Origin: Prorocentrum cordatum
Taxonomy: Eukaryota > Sar > Dinophyceae > Prorocentrales > Prorocentraceae
DNA: 39,500 nt
NCBI GenBank assembly: GCA_963575745.1
Contig: CAUYUJ010019902.1
Location: 105,062 to 144,561, forward strand
Direction: 5' to 3'
The position numbers and the translations under genes are program-made. Positions 1-9,440 of this stretch are shown one piece after another; position 1 is the first letter of the stretch; each line of letters begins with the position of its first letter. The notes beneath the pieces are model-generated. The model searched no databases. It had not been told where the DNA came from and saw only the letters and a list, made by a program, of their open reading frames with translations.

Positions 1-880
1 GGCCGACTTGGGGCCCTCTTGGGGTGCTCCAGGGCCGTCTTAGAGGCCATCTTGGGCGTCTTGGGGGCCTCTTGGGTCGTCTTTGTGCTCTCGTGGGGTC
101 GTCTTGGGGGCCTCTTGGGCAGTCCTGAGGCCATCTCGGAGGCCTCTTGGGCGCTGTGGGGGCGATCTTTGGGACCTCCTGGGCCGTCTTGGGTCGTCGG
201 AAAGCCGAGAAGAAGCGAATGCGAACATCCTTATACAACCTAAGGACAATCAATGATTTTGGCCTTTTCTTGCCTTCCTGGAGGCTATCTTGAAGCCTCT
301 TGGGCCGTCTTGGGCCAGCGTCGAGCCAACTTCGGCCATCTTGGTGGGCTCCTGGCCCGTCTGACGCCGTCGGAAGCCGTTTGGGGGGCCTTTCTGGGCC
401 GACTTGGGGCCCTCTTGGGGTGCTCCAGGGCCGTCTTAGAGGCCATCTTGGGCGTCTTGGGGGCCTCTTGGGTCGTCTTTGTGCTCTCTTGGCCCCGTCT
501 TGGGGGCCTCTTGGGCAGTCCTGAGGCCATCTTGAAGGCCTCTTGGGCGCTGAGGGGGCGATCTTGGGGCCCTCTTGGGCCGTCTTGGGTCGTCGGAAAG
601 CCGAGAAGAAGCGAAGGCGCAAATCCTTCAAAAACCTAAGGAATATCAATCATTTTGGCCTCTTCCGGCCCTCCTGGAGGATCTCTTGGAGGCCTCTTGG
701 GCCGTCTTGGAGGCCTCTTAGAGCCCTCTTCGACCGTCTTGGGCCATCTTGAGGCTATCTTATTTTGTCTTGAGTGCATCTTGGGCCGTCTTGGAGGCAT
801 CTTGGGGCCATCTTGGCCGTCTTGGAGGCATCTTGGAGGCCATCTTGAGCCGTCTTGGAGAGTTTTTTGTGGACGTTGAG
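1..880. repeat. CTTGG-rich tandem repeat, 396-bp period
   Basis: Degenerate 10-13 bp units of the form GGCCGTCTTGGG / GGCCTCTTGG fill this block. A higher-order period of 396 bp is clear: the opening GGCCGACTTGGGGCCCTC recurs at 397, and the spacer beginning CCGAGAAGAAGCGAA at about 212 recurs at about 602. The spacer (about 212-262 and 602-652) is the only part without CTTGG units and ends in a shared ATCAAT motif. The repeat is open in several frames, giving W/L/G-rich or K/P/R-rich peptides, which I read as a by-product of the repeat. Related sequence lies at 8590-8890 and 13540-13960. Confidence 0.85.
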
Positions 881-1034
881 GTCGTTTGCCGCGCTTCGTG
901 CTCCCATATTCGACAAGCGCGTTCCACTGCTCGCTAAGTGGCTGCTCGCAATTGGCCTGGACTCTCCGCGGGGGCTTTGCGATCCAACTGCCTCTGTTTT
1001 CTGACGTTTGCGCGTAGGCACTTTGCGAGACTCC

Positions 1035-1196
1035 AGGGAGGAACAACCACTCGGACAAGAACATTGGCGTTTACTAAACGGCTCTGGGCGTTTACTGAAC
1101 AGCCCTGCCTCGTTCGATCCCTTCAGTGGGAGCGTTTAGTAAACGGCCTCGCGCGGCCAGGTGATTATTGGGTGTGTGGATTTTTGGCCCTCTAGA
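1035..1196. repeat. Dispersed repeat with CGTTTACTAAACG motif, copy 1
   Basis: Homologous to 19557-19727: both carry GGGAGGAA...AACCAC, GGGCGTTT...TGAACA, AGCCCTGCC and a GGTGAT...GTGGATTTT tail. In this copy GCGTTTACTAAACGGC near 1068 is inverted as GCGTTTAGTAAACGGC near 1134, so it can fold back on itself. No coding signal. Function unknown; it may be a small non-autonomous element. Confidence 0.7.
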
Positions 1197-1566
1197 GTAG
1201 CGTAATGCGCTCGGTGACACATCCCCGGATTTTTCGAGGGTCGGGGACGACGTAGGGTTGGTGTGGTGTATATTTTTGTTTTATCCGTTTCCCGGGGAAC
1301 AGCGAATATACACCAGGATCCCGTATACACCAGGCCAGTGCAGGGCCAGAAGAGCGTCGGCGTATAGAGTTCGGCTCCCGACTTTGCGAGTAGCAGAACG
1401 CGCTCGGTGTCACGTGCGGGCCCCACCTGCGGCCCCTCTGGACGCGCTGGCGTGCCGCCCCGCGCCCGTTGTCTCGGCACCCACGCCCTCGCACGCTGGG
1501 CTGTGTCCCACGGGGAGCTGCGGCCCCGGGGAGGCTTGCAGGCGCATGCCTCCCCCGCCTATTTTT
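1197..1566. other. GC-rich sequence, no gene seen
   Basis: Nothing gene-like is supported. GGTGTATATT near 1265 and AATATACACC near 1303 form a short inverted repeat. ORFs on either strand lack consistent codon bias. Confidence 0.4.
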
Positions 1567-1729
1567 TATGTCGGGCACGCCCCTCTACAGGAGGGATACA
1601 TGTAAAAAATGTCAAACCATAGTCTTGAGACGATTGTTTTAGTTTGTTTGATTCTTGTTGCGCATTTTTTGTGTGGGCTATTTTGCATTTTTCGTCCAAA
1701 ATCCGCCTGTAGGAGGACATGCCCGACCT
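1567..1729. mobile_element. Small TIR element (family F4), complete copy
   Basis: The left end TGTCGGGCACGCCCCTCTAC...AGG and the right end CCTGTAGGAGGACATGCCCGACC are imperfect inverted copies of about 23 bp. They bracket about 115 bp of AT-rich, non-coding interior. The size, inverted ends and lack of an ORF fit a MITE-like non-autonomous element. The same end sequence occurs alone at 3043-3069, 6455-6478 and 21475-21499. No target duplication was identified. Confidence 0.65.
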
Positions 1730-2015
1730 AAGCCCATGCCGGCACATCCTTTCGGGCGGGGCTAGGACGAGGACAAATCCGTTCTCAGAGCGTTCGGAAT
1801 GCTTTCACAGCGTTCCAGAGCGCTCTGACAAGGCCACAGCGCCCGAGACATCGTGCAGAGCCGCCGGATCTGAGAGGTTCTCGATTTATCCTCACCCGAA
1901 TTAGTCCTCGTCCTGGCTTCGTCTTACCCCTCTCACGGATCGCTCTTCACGCAAGCCCTTGTCGAGGACGGACTGCCCCCCCTCGTAAGTCCCAGGGTTG
2001 GGCCCCAACGTTCTT
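1730..2015. other. Non-coding spacer
   Basis: GC-moderate sequence with short AGAGCG/CGTTC repeats around 1785-1830. No ORF with coding bias and no element boundary recognised. Confidence 0.3.
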
Positions 2016-2165
2016 CGGGGGTGACACGTAGATTAGCGAATTGTCGGTTTTCGGTTCGCGAGAGTGCGTCGCGGCCGTCATTTTTGCGGGTCCATTTCCG
2101 TCGGTTTCGGTCCCAGGCCGTTTTCACTAAGGGGAGGTTTACTAAAGGGAGGTTTGTCCACCGCC
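2016..2165. mobile_element. Foldback element F5, copy 1 (left end eroded)
   Basis: Shares with three other copies (10245, 11184, 11668) the core TCGGTTTTCGGTTCGCGAGAG, GCGTCGCGGCCGTCAT, GGGTCCA and the tail CACTAAGGGGAGGTTTACTA followed by AAGGGAGGTTTGTCCACC. The right end GGAGGTNTGTCCACC is the inverse of the left end GGTGGACAGACCTCC seen intact in copies 3 and 4; here the left end is reduced to GGGGGTGACACG. No ORF of its own. Confidence 0.7.
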
Positions 2166-2403
2166 GAGTTCTGGGTCCATGCGGAAGCCCCACGAAGCCT
2201 GGGATACGGGTCGACATATCCCCTGGTATTCTTCACAGGGCCCCGAGCTCCATGCAGTCAACCCGCACAGCAAGGATGAGCTACTTTCCAAGTTTTCCCT
2301 GGAGTCCTTCCCCTTCGGCCCATTCTTGGCCACTCTCCCTGGCCGAGCCTCGCTCGCGAAGTGCCGACATGGCCTTCCAAGGCCCTCGCATCCCTGTACA
2401 GCC

Positions 2404-2574
2404 GAGGCCCATGCCACGAAACACCCTGCTTGCCTCCGGGGTGCCATGGGTTTCTTTTCGATGGTTTTGCGGGGAAGAGCGCGACGCTCCCACACCAAAA
2501 ATCAATGGACGTGCTGGAATCTCAGGGTTGGGCTTCTTGTGGAAGGTTTCCTGTGGACTAGCCTTCACTGTACG
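2404..2574. repeat. Dispersed repeat R7, copy 1
   Basis: About 80-85% identical by eye to 20536-20712. Both start GAGGCCCATGCCA(C/A)GAAAC, contain GCGCGACGCTCCCACACCA and AATCAA(T/C)GGACGT, and end GGTTTCCTGTGGACT...CACTGTACG. Longer ORFs crossing this block on both strands are not conserved as frames between copies, so I treat it as a repeat rather than a gene. Confidence 0.7.
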
Positions 2575-3042
2575 TCCTGCGGCGCGTGGTGCTACGAGGA
2601 GAGCGCCGCGCCCTTCGATTATCACGTATGGCTCCATGGAGGGGGCTGGGCCCTTCGCCGGGCCGCCTGTCAGCCCGTGGCCCTGGAGAACGGGGATCGG
2701 AGGAGAGAAAGGTACCGGTACCGCTGCCCTTTGCCCGGCGCCCGCTTTCTTCGGCCTCCTGGGAGGCCCCTGTCGCCACCGCTGGATTCGCCTCGACAGC
2801 CTGGTCAAGACGCACCCTGGGAGAAGTCCGGGGAGCAGCGGTATCGGCACCTTCTTGGCCTCCCCGAGGGAGCATCGGCTGCCTGGTCCCCTCGAGGCCA
2901 GGGCCCTCTTCGGAGGAGGGCCCTCCTCGTGCTGCTCGAGCCCCCCTCGTGCCTGCGCGCCCTTCTGAGTTATGCCTGTTCGTGCCAGGTGCCTCGGCCG
3001 TCGAGCGCTGGGACGGGCCAGTGATCCGCGCGTCTGGGGTTC
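2575..3042. other. GC-rich sequence, no supported gene
   Basis: Several overlapping ORFs run on both strands, up to about 280-340 codons, but they are mutually exclusive, have no recognisable domain and follow from very high GC. The GCCTCGAC...CTGGTCAAGACG stretch near 2800 resembles 20090-20130, suggesting more dispersed repeat. Confidence 0.35.
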
Positions 3043-3069
3043 AGTCGGGCCCGTCCCTCTAGAGGAGGA
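3043..3069 (+). mobile_element. Solo end of element family F4
   Basis: CAGTCGGGCCCGTCCCTCTA followed by GAGGAGG matches the end of the 1567-1729 element. It runs straight into a TA-rich microsatellite. No matching right end is found close by. Confidence 0.5.
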
Positions 3070-3146
3070 ATATATATACACATATATATATATACATATA
3101 GACATATGTGTATATATATATATATGTGTATATATATAGATATATG
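3064..3146. repeat. TA/ATAC microsatellite
   Basis: TATATA and ATATACAC tracts, abutting an F4 element end. Confidence 0.9.
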
Positions 3147-3309
3147 GAGACACCCCCCCCAGCACTCCGTCCTCATAGTTTTTCTGGTATTCTTCATACA
3201 TATATCTCCTTGTATGTTTGTATCCAAGAGTTACAATTTGAATCTTGTACGAATTCAATAGTACAGAGCAGTTTCCAGACCCAGGATATTTCAATTATAT
3301 TTGAATGAG

Positions 3310-4060
3310 AATCAAATGAAGATTCAAGCGGACTGGAGCAGATCCCAGTTCCAGAGGATTTTGATTTGAATTGAATATGAACCAAACAAGAATTCAATCG
3401 GACTGGAGCAGACTCCAGATCCTGAGGATTTCAATTGGATTCGATTAGATTCCAAATAGGACTTTCAAAGAAATTGCCCAAACCCCAGTTCCAATGGATT
3501 TCAATTGGATTTCAATAAGAATCAAATGAGGATTCAATCGGACTGGAGCAGATCCCAGATCCAGAGGATTTTAATTGGAATTGAATAGGAACCAAACAAG
3601 AATTCAATCGGACTGGAGCAGACTCCAGATCCAGAGGGTTTGAATTGGATTCGATTAGATTTCAAATAGGAGCTGCAAAGAAATGGCCCAGACCCCAGTT
3701 CCGATAGATTTCAATTGGGTTTCAATAAGAATCAAGTAAGGATTCAATCGGACTGGAGCAGATCCCAGTTCCAAAGGATTTTGATTAGAATTGAATAGGA
3801 ACCAAACAAAAATTCAATCGGACTGGAGCAGGCTCCAGATCCAGAGGATTTCAATCGGATTCAATTAGATTCCAAATCGGAGTTTCAAACAGAAATGGCC
3901 CAGACCCGAGTTACAATGGATTTCAATTGAATTTCAATAAAAATCAAATAAGGATTCAATCGGACTGAAGCAGATCCCAGGTCCAAAAGACTTTGATGCG
4001 ACCTCTTCTTCCAAACAGAAGACTGCCGCATGCGTCTTGAGAAGGTCCAAAAGACTTTGA
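3310..4060. repeat. AT-rich satellite: ~70-bp monomers in a 210-bp higher-order unit
   Basis: The phrase GACTGGAGCAGATCCCAG begins at 3331, 3541, 3751 and (as GACTGAAGCAGATCCCAG) 3963, a 210-212 bp period. Between these, GACTGGAGCAG(A/G)CTCCAG begins at 3401, 3611 and 3821, and a third, more diverged monomer (CCCAGTTCCAATGGATTTC type) at about 3471, 3681 and 3893. Each monomer has the layout CCAG-ATCCAGAGGATTTC-AATTGGATT-CAAAT. Degenerate copies continue to about 4190. This is a true trimeric higher-order repeat. Confidence 0.9.
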
Positions 4061-4186
4061 TTCAGACTGTTTGCGAGGAGGAGGAAGAGGTGGGTTTCAA
4101 TTGGATTTGATTCAAATAAGAATTTCAAGGAGATTGACCAGTTCCCAGGTCCAATGGATTCTAATTTGGTTCAGGAGGTCAAGAGT

Positions 4187-5245
4187 GCAGCTTTCCCTTA
4201 TGAAAACGCAATGTTTTTTGCATCCAAAACCAATTTTCCATGTGAAAACACAAGGTTTTTGCATCCAAAACCAATTCTGCATGTGAAAACACAATGTTTT
4301 GGTATTCAACACCAACTTTACATGTGAAAACACAATGTTTTTGCATCCAGCATCAATTTTCCTTATAAAAAACAACATGTTTTTGCATTCATTCAAAACC
4401 ATTTTTCCCCTGTGCAAGCAAAATGTTTTTGCATCCAAACCCAACTTTGCTTGTGAACACACAATGTTTTTGAGCTCGGATATCACGAAACCTTGGCAGG
4501 TTTTGTCTTTTTTGTTTGTTTGTTTTTCTGTTTATGATGTCACGAAACCCTGACAGTTTTTTTTTTTTTTTTCATTTTTTTTTGTGTTTTTTCTTTTTTT
4601 GTTTTTTTTGGGCCCCACGAAAATTCGGGGCCGCCGTCAGCTCAGTCTGACTGGCCAAATTCCGTTGGGCAAAAAAAAAACAAAAAAGACAAAAAAGGCA
4701 AAACCTGCCAGGGTTTCGTGACATCATAAACAAAAAAAACCAAAAAATACAAAACTTGCCAAGGTTTCGTGATATCCGAGCTCAAAAACATTGTGTTTTC
4801 ACATGCAAAGTTGGTTTTTGATATAAAAAACATTGTGTTTTCAAAGGGGAAACTGGTTTTGAATGCAACAACATTGTATTTTTTAAAGAGAAAATTGACT
4901 CTGGATGCAACAACAGTGTGTTTTCATACGTAATTTTGTTTTTTGGATGCACAACCATTGTGTTTTCACAAAGACAATTGGTTTTGTATTAAAAACCATT
5001 GTGTTTTCACATGGATGCAAACACATTGTGTTTTCACATGGAAAAGTGGTTTGGGATGCAAAAGCGTTGTGTTTTCATATGGAAAATTGGTTTTGGATGC
5101 AAAGAATTATGTTTTCATAAGGAAAGTTGGTTTTGAATACAAAAACATTGTTTTCATATGGGAATTTGATCTTGGACACAAAAACAGTGTGTGTTCACAA
5201 GGAAAATTGGTTTTGTATGCCAAATCATTGTGTTTTCAGATGGAC
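4187..5245. mobile_element. Long inverted repeat with arms of ~42-bp tandem units (FB-like)
   Basis: The left arm has about seven units of the type AATGTTTTTGCATCCAAAACC + AATTTTCCATGTGAAAACAC (starts near 4209, 4251, 4291, 4332, 4374, 4419, 4462). The right arm has about twelve units in opposite orientation (near 4789 to 5229). The inner arms are nearly exact: GAGCTCGGATATCACGAAACC at 4472 against GGTTTCGTGATATCCGAGCTC ending at 4783, and GATGTCACGAAACCCTG near 4537 against its inverse near 4711. The axis is close to 4628. The spacer holds T- and A-runs and a short GC segment with no ORF. Long inverted arms made of short tandem repeats match the layout of foldback (FB/Galileo-type) transposons. 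Whether it ever moved is inference. Confidence 0.75.
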
Positions 5246-5249
5246 AAAT

Positions 5250-5870
5250 AATCCGATTGTAATCTGTACCATAGGAACTTGTTGAACTCCATGTTGGATC
5301 TATGTGACAGAAAGTGCAGGTTGTGAGCGCATCGCTGCTCGGCGCTGGTGGCGTGAGTCCTGGCAAACGTTGGCTGTCGTTGAGTGGAGCTTGAAGTCAA
5401 AAATGGCTATGGGAAAAGCGGAACGAAAGATGCATAAGAGCAATACTAATAAGAACGCCGAAAAACACTGTGACGTATGCGATGACGAAGGACGCGAAGA
5501 GCATGAAGCTCGTCCTCCACCTCCTTCTCTTGCTTCCCTCCCTCATCGTTCCTCTCATTGCCTTTTTTCCTCTGGTCATCCGTCCTTCAAGTACGGATGC
5601 GCAACACTCTTCCTCCTCCTACACATTCTCTCATCTTTTCTCATGTCCTCATCCTTTATATTTTCCGTTCGCCCTTCTCGTTGTTCCCTTCCTCCTCGCC
5701 CCACGTTCAAAGCGGATGGGAGAAAGAAGAGGCGAAGCATCAATGAGAAAGAGAACGATAGGGGGAGAATGGGGGAAGGAAAGGTATGCATAATCATTTG
5801 ATGTTGCATACGATGGAAGGATGCGGAGAAAAGTAACACTGGAGAGGGGGAGGAGGAAGAGCGAGGAGGG
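5250..5870. other. CT-rich sequence, no supported gene
   Basis: An ORF at 5470-5793 opens with a hydrophobic stretch but is CT-rich low complexity with no domain. Its minus-strand counterpart is equally open. I see no firm feature. Confidence 0.4.
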
Positions 5871-5871
5871 A

Positions 5872-5907
<36 letters not shown>

Positions 5908-5958
5908 GTCGTCGTCGTCGTCGTCGTCATCGTCGTGGTCATCATCATCATCACCATT

Positions 5959-6004
<46 letters not shown>

Positions 6005-6205
6005 CAATCACCGTCACCATCGTCATCATAATCATCATAATCATTATTATCATCATCATCACCGTCATCACCGTCATCACCATCATCACCGTGATCACTA
6101 CCATGATCATCATCGGTATCATCATCATCAGCAGCATCATCATCATCGTCGTCATCATCATTATCATAATCGTACTCGTACTCGTAATCGTACTCATTAT
6201 TACAC
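5872..6205. repeat. (GTC)n passing into (ATC)n microsatellite
   Basis: GTC repeats (5872-5940) change into ATC/ACC repeats (5940-6205) on the same strand. Reading frames through it give poly-V/poly-I or poly-M peptides, which I regard as artefacts. Confidence 0.95.
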
Positions 6206-6357
6206 TCATCATAGATTATTGAGAGGGGGTAGCTTAGGAGGAGGAGTAGGAGGATAAGCCTGGAAAGGATGAGCGTGATGAGGGAGGATGTTCAATGCGA
6301 GAGTAAGGAAAGAAGCAATCACGGCCATTCAACACGGAGTGCTGGAGGGGGTATTTA

Positions 6358-6367
6358 ATTATATTAT

Positions 6368-6412
<45 letters not shown>

Positions 6413-6478
6413 AAATAACGTAAAAATGGTCCTGGGGCAATGCTGTGAGCGCTTCTGCAGGGGGACGTGCCCGACCGA
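6358..6478. repeat. TA microsatellite with an F4 end fragment
   Basis: A TATATA tract (6362-6408) is followed by 6455-6478, CTGCAGGGGGACGTGCCCGA, the inverse of the F4 element end. As at 3043, the F4 end sits beside a TA microsatellite. Confidence 0.6.
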
Positions 6479-6615
6479 AGATCCTGGGGCCGGGTCTGCT
6501 GCAGGTTGTGCGGGGTGCCGGCGGGCGGGGGCGCTCCGTGGCCCTCGTCGCCGCCACGGCCGGGCGCGGCTCGGGGAGGTGGCCAAGGAGGGCGTCCGGG
6601 AGGGGTCCGTGGAGC

Positions 6616-6720
6616 GATGCGGAGCAGCTTCTGGCCGGGGGCCAGCTGGGGGAGCGTATGAGATGTGAGTGGGCGGGTGCTGGCGTCTCGTGTGTCTGTC
6701 TGCGCTCGGATGGGAGGGGT
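6616..6720 (+). repeat. ~105-bp direct duplication, left copy
   Basis: Near-identical to 6922-7027: both run GATGCGG...AGCTTCTGGCC, GGGGCCAGCTGGGGGAGCGT, ATGAGAT, GGTGCTGGCGTCTCGTGTGT, TGCGCTCGGATGGGAGG. The F1 foldback element lies between the two copies. Confidence 0.85.
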
Positions 6721-6750
6721 CCGTGAAGCGATGCTGGGGGAGCGAAGAAT

Positions 6751-6912
6751 GGCATAAACATGAAAACTCGGAGGTCCGCGCGGATTTCTCGGATCCGCGC
6801 TGGACCCCCGGCGCCTCCGGCGCCGCCCGTGGCGCGCTCCGCGCGCCAGGGAGGGGGGTCCAGCGCGGATCCGAGAAATCCGTGCGGACCTCCGAGTTTT
6901 TATATTTATGCC
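6751..6912. mobile_element. Foldback element F1, copy 1
   Basis: The left arm (6751-6809, from GGCATAAACATGAAAACTCG to GCGCTGGACCCCC) and the right arm (6854-6912, from GGGGGTCCAGCGCG to TTTATATTTATGCC) are inverted copies of about 59 bp with about 3-4 mismatches. Only 44 bp of GC-rich loop, itself palindromic (GGCGCCTCCGGCGCC), separates them. The transcript would form a near-perfect hairpin. A second copy is at 20756. No ORF; MITE-like by size. Confidence 0.8.
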
Positions 6913-6921
6913 ACTTCCCTT

Positions 6922-7027
6922 AGATGCGGTGTAGCTTCTGGCCAGGGGCCAGCTGGGGGAGCGTATGAGATCTGAGTGGGCAGGTGCTGGCGTCTCGTGT
7001 GTCTATCTGCGCTCGGATGGGAGGAGG
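6922..7027 (+). repeat. ~105-bp direct duplication, right copy
   Basis: Right-hand partner of 6616-6720, separated by the F1 element and about 40 bp of unique sequence. The low divergence suggests a recent duplication relative to the other repeats here. Confidence 0.85.
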
Positions 7028-7382
7028 GGGAGCCTCCACAGGATCGAGGGCTGGCGGTGTGTGGGGGTCGGTGGGCCGCGGGCGACCGCGCAGAGCCTCG
7101 ACGAGGTGTTCTGCCTCTGATTTTTGGCAAGCGCCGAACTGCGTGGTTCATGTCCATACCCCGTAATTCCGCTCGAGTGGGTTCAATTCTCCGACCTATC
7201 CCCTTGGCAGGCCCAGGATTGATTTCGGATCCATGCGACTCCTGAAGCAACGTTCACTGAGCCGTCCCCGATCTATACTGCACTTTGGCAGCTTTGAACT
7301 GCATGATGCTAGCTTAGCAGAATAATTCGAGCAGAACCCAAAAAGGGACGTTGGACATGTTCGCGCCACACTTCTCTGGCCG

Positions 7383-7752
7383 ATGAGTTCACAGAGTTTC
7401 GCTGCTTTCTTGACGCTTCTGGACGAGGCATCCTTCCTGATGGCAGCCTTTCAGCGCTCGTGCGCAGGGCTGGCAGCTTTTGGAGCGAACAAGATCGTGG
7501 AGCGGCTCGGCCGGGAATGGATTTGTGATGTCTGACCAGTTCGCATTCCCACACTCACTCGCGCTCAGAGCGCGTGAGCAATGTTCAGCAGTTGTGCACA
7601 GCGTTTTGGACCCACACACTTGTGATGGGCAACCGCCGATGCTACATGTCGACTGGGCAGCAGGTCGCGAACAGGTAATCACGCATATCGGCGCTTGGCT
7701 TCTCCGTGCGATTGAAGGCGCTTTACATCTAGGTTCGATCTCTCCATACACA
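7383..7752 (+). pseudogene. Unrecognised, frameshifted coding candidate
   Basis: From an ATG at 7383 the frame reads 50 codons beginning MSSQSFAAFLTLLDEASFLM, continuing AAFQRSCAGLAAFGANKIVE, and stops at a TGA near 7533. One frame over, coding-like sequence continues: SDQFAFPHSLALRAREQCSA, then VDWAAGREQVITHIGAWLLR up to about 7752, where a TA microsatellite begins. The composition is protein-like (alternating A/L-rich helix with charged residues) and unlike the surrounding low complexity. I recognise no family. It could be a decayed gene with one frameshift, or two exons with an intron missed by eye. The minus strand is also open across 7389-7751, which lowers confidence. Confidence 0.35.
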
Positions 7753-7756
7753 TTTA

Positions 7757-8307
7757 TTTTTACATATATATATATATATATGTACGGTATATATATATAT
7801 GTGTATGTTTATCTATGTATCTGTATTGAACTGTGTATGTTAACAACCAGAGACAATCCGCAATCGCTGAGCTCCCTAACTTTGTCGCAGGCACTCCCCG
7901 CCTGCCCGCGCTCCCTCTCTCTCTCTCTTTCTCTCTCCTCTGTTTGCTTTGCGTGCCTGCTCAATTCGCTCTTCGCTCAATGTTTTCCCCCCCTTTCCCT
8001 CTCTCTACTTGGTTCTCGCTCACTCACTCTCTCTCTCTCTCTTTCGCTCTCCCAACCCTGCTCTTTACTCTCAGATCTGTGCTGTCCGGTCTGCGCTAGC
8101 CACTCTTATCATGATCACTCTCTCTCTTGTTTTCCCCCATCAATCACTCAGCCTATGCCTTTACATGTGTATACAATATAGTTCATTTATTTACGCAGCG
8201 CATCGGTCGCACATTCTCTCTCTTTCATTCGCTGCATATCTGCACGCCGCCTCCCAGTTTCTCTCCATCTCTCTCTCTCTGTTTGTTTCTCTAAGTCTTT
8301 TTTCTTT

Positions 8308-8338
<31 letters not shown>
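7757..8338. repeat. TA tracts and CT-rich low-complexity sequence
   Basis: TATATA tracts at 7765-7802 and 8319-8335 flank CTCTCT-rich sequence with interspersed TTTCTC and CACTCACTC. Long plus-strand ORFs here encode L/S-rich peptides with no domain. Confidence 0.8.
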
Positions 8339-8589
8339 TCTGTTACTACCTTGCTTACTCGACCTATCCTCTTAACTCGCTCTGCCCTCTATTCTCAAAT
8401 TGGAGAGGCTTTACGGCCGATTCCGCCGACCCTGGATGGGGGATCAGAAGGCCCCGCGAAGGCCGCGACGGAGCCGAGGAGCGCATGAGGACAGGTCGAC
8501 GACCATCTTAGAAAGGGTTGAAGAGGAGCACTTCGATGTTGGAGCAGACACAGAACTCCGTACTGTATGGCTCGACATGTCAGTTGGTG

Positions 8590-8890
8590 CTTCCCCTCTT
8601 GGTCCCCTCTCGGGACCCTCGCGTGGGCCGTTTTGGGGGCCTCTAGGACCTTCTTGGGGACCTCTTCGGTCGCCTCGGGGCTCACTTTGGGGCCCCTTCG
8701 GCCGTCTCAGGGCGATCTTGGGGATCTTTTGGGCCGTCTTGGAGCGTTGAGAGACCGAAGGGGCGAGAGCGCACACATCTTGCCAGAGCCTTGCGGGCAT
8801 GAGTGATGCTTGCCCCCGGGGGCCCTCGTGGGGGCCTCCTTGGGGGGTCCTCTCGGGCCGTCTTGGAGGCCTCCTGGGCCGTCGTGCAGG
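8590..8890. repeat. CTTGG-rich repeat, second block
   Basis: Units such as GGGCCGTCTTGGAG, GGCCTCCTTGGGG and GGGATCTTTTGGGCCGTCTT match the 1-880 repeat. The ATCAAT spacer core is absent. Confidence 0.75.
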
Positions 8891-8904
8891 GGCGGCGACG
8901 AAGA

Positions 8905-9060
8905 AGGAGGAGGAGGAGGAGGAGGAAGAGGAGGAGGAGGGGAGGGAGGAGGAGCGGAGGAGGCAGGAGGAGGAGGAGGAGGAGGAGGGGGAGGAGGAGG
9001 GGGAGGAGGAGGAGGAGGAGGAGGAGGTGGAGGAGGAGGAGGAAGAGGAGGGAGAAGGTG
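8905..9060. repeat. (GGA)n microsatellite
   Basis: GGA/GAA triplets with occasional GGG. The frames give poly-E, poly-R or poly-G. Confidence 0.95.
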
Positions 9061-9388
9061 GCGAGGAATCTCCCAGGCGCCCACCTGGCGCAGCGGCGCT
9101 GCGTGGCGCTTCTTATCTGCGCAGCCAGCTCGAGGCCCCCTGGGCCTGCCGGCGGCCCCCTCCCAGGGGGAGGCCAAACGCTCGCCAGGACGCCCGTGGC
9201 ACTGCCCACGGCACGGCCCTCTCTTGGGGACCGGGCGCCCTCGACCTTTCGGACATCCGGGCTCAAGAGACGGGGGTCAATGTAAGCGGGGCTCGCTCTG
9301 AGCGCCGGATCTGCCAGGATCTTGCAGGATCTTGCAGGGCCAGGGGTGCATTGGCCTGGGTTTTGGTGCAGGATCCTGCAAGGCCCGA

Positions 9389-9418
9389 CTGACCCAGGTT
9401 TGGGTTGACCTGGGTCAG
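9389..9418. other. Perfect hairpin, 11-bp arms
   Basis: CTGACCCAGGT and ACCTGGGTCAG are exact inverses separated by 8 bases (TTGGGTTG). Just upstream, CAGGATCTTGCAGGATCTTG and GCAGGATCCTGCAAGG form a second, imperfect inverted pair. The role is unknown. Confidence 0.6.
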
Positions 9419-9440
9419 GAGATCCCCGAGGACGCTTCTC

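Noticed and set aside
2281-3294. 337-codon minus-strand ORF
   Set aside because: Crosses the R7 repeat, GC-rich sequence and a TA microsatellite; not conserved as a frame in the R7 copy at 20536.
5470-5793. Possible secreted peptide with hydrophobic start
   Set aside because: CT-rich low complexity; the hydrophobic run follows from CTC/CTT content and the opposite strand is equally open.
7160-7200. tRNA-like B-box (GGGTTCAATTC)
   Set aside because: No matching A-box, anticodon arm or acceptor stem could be built.
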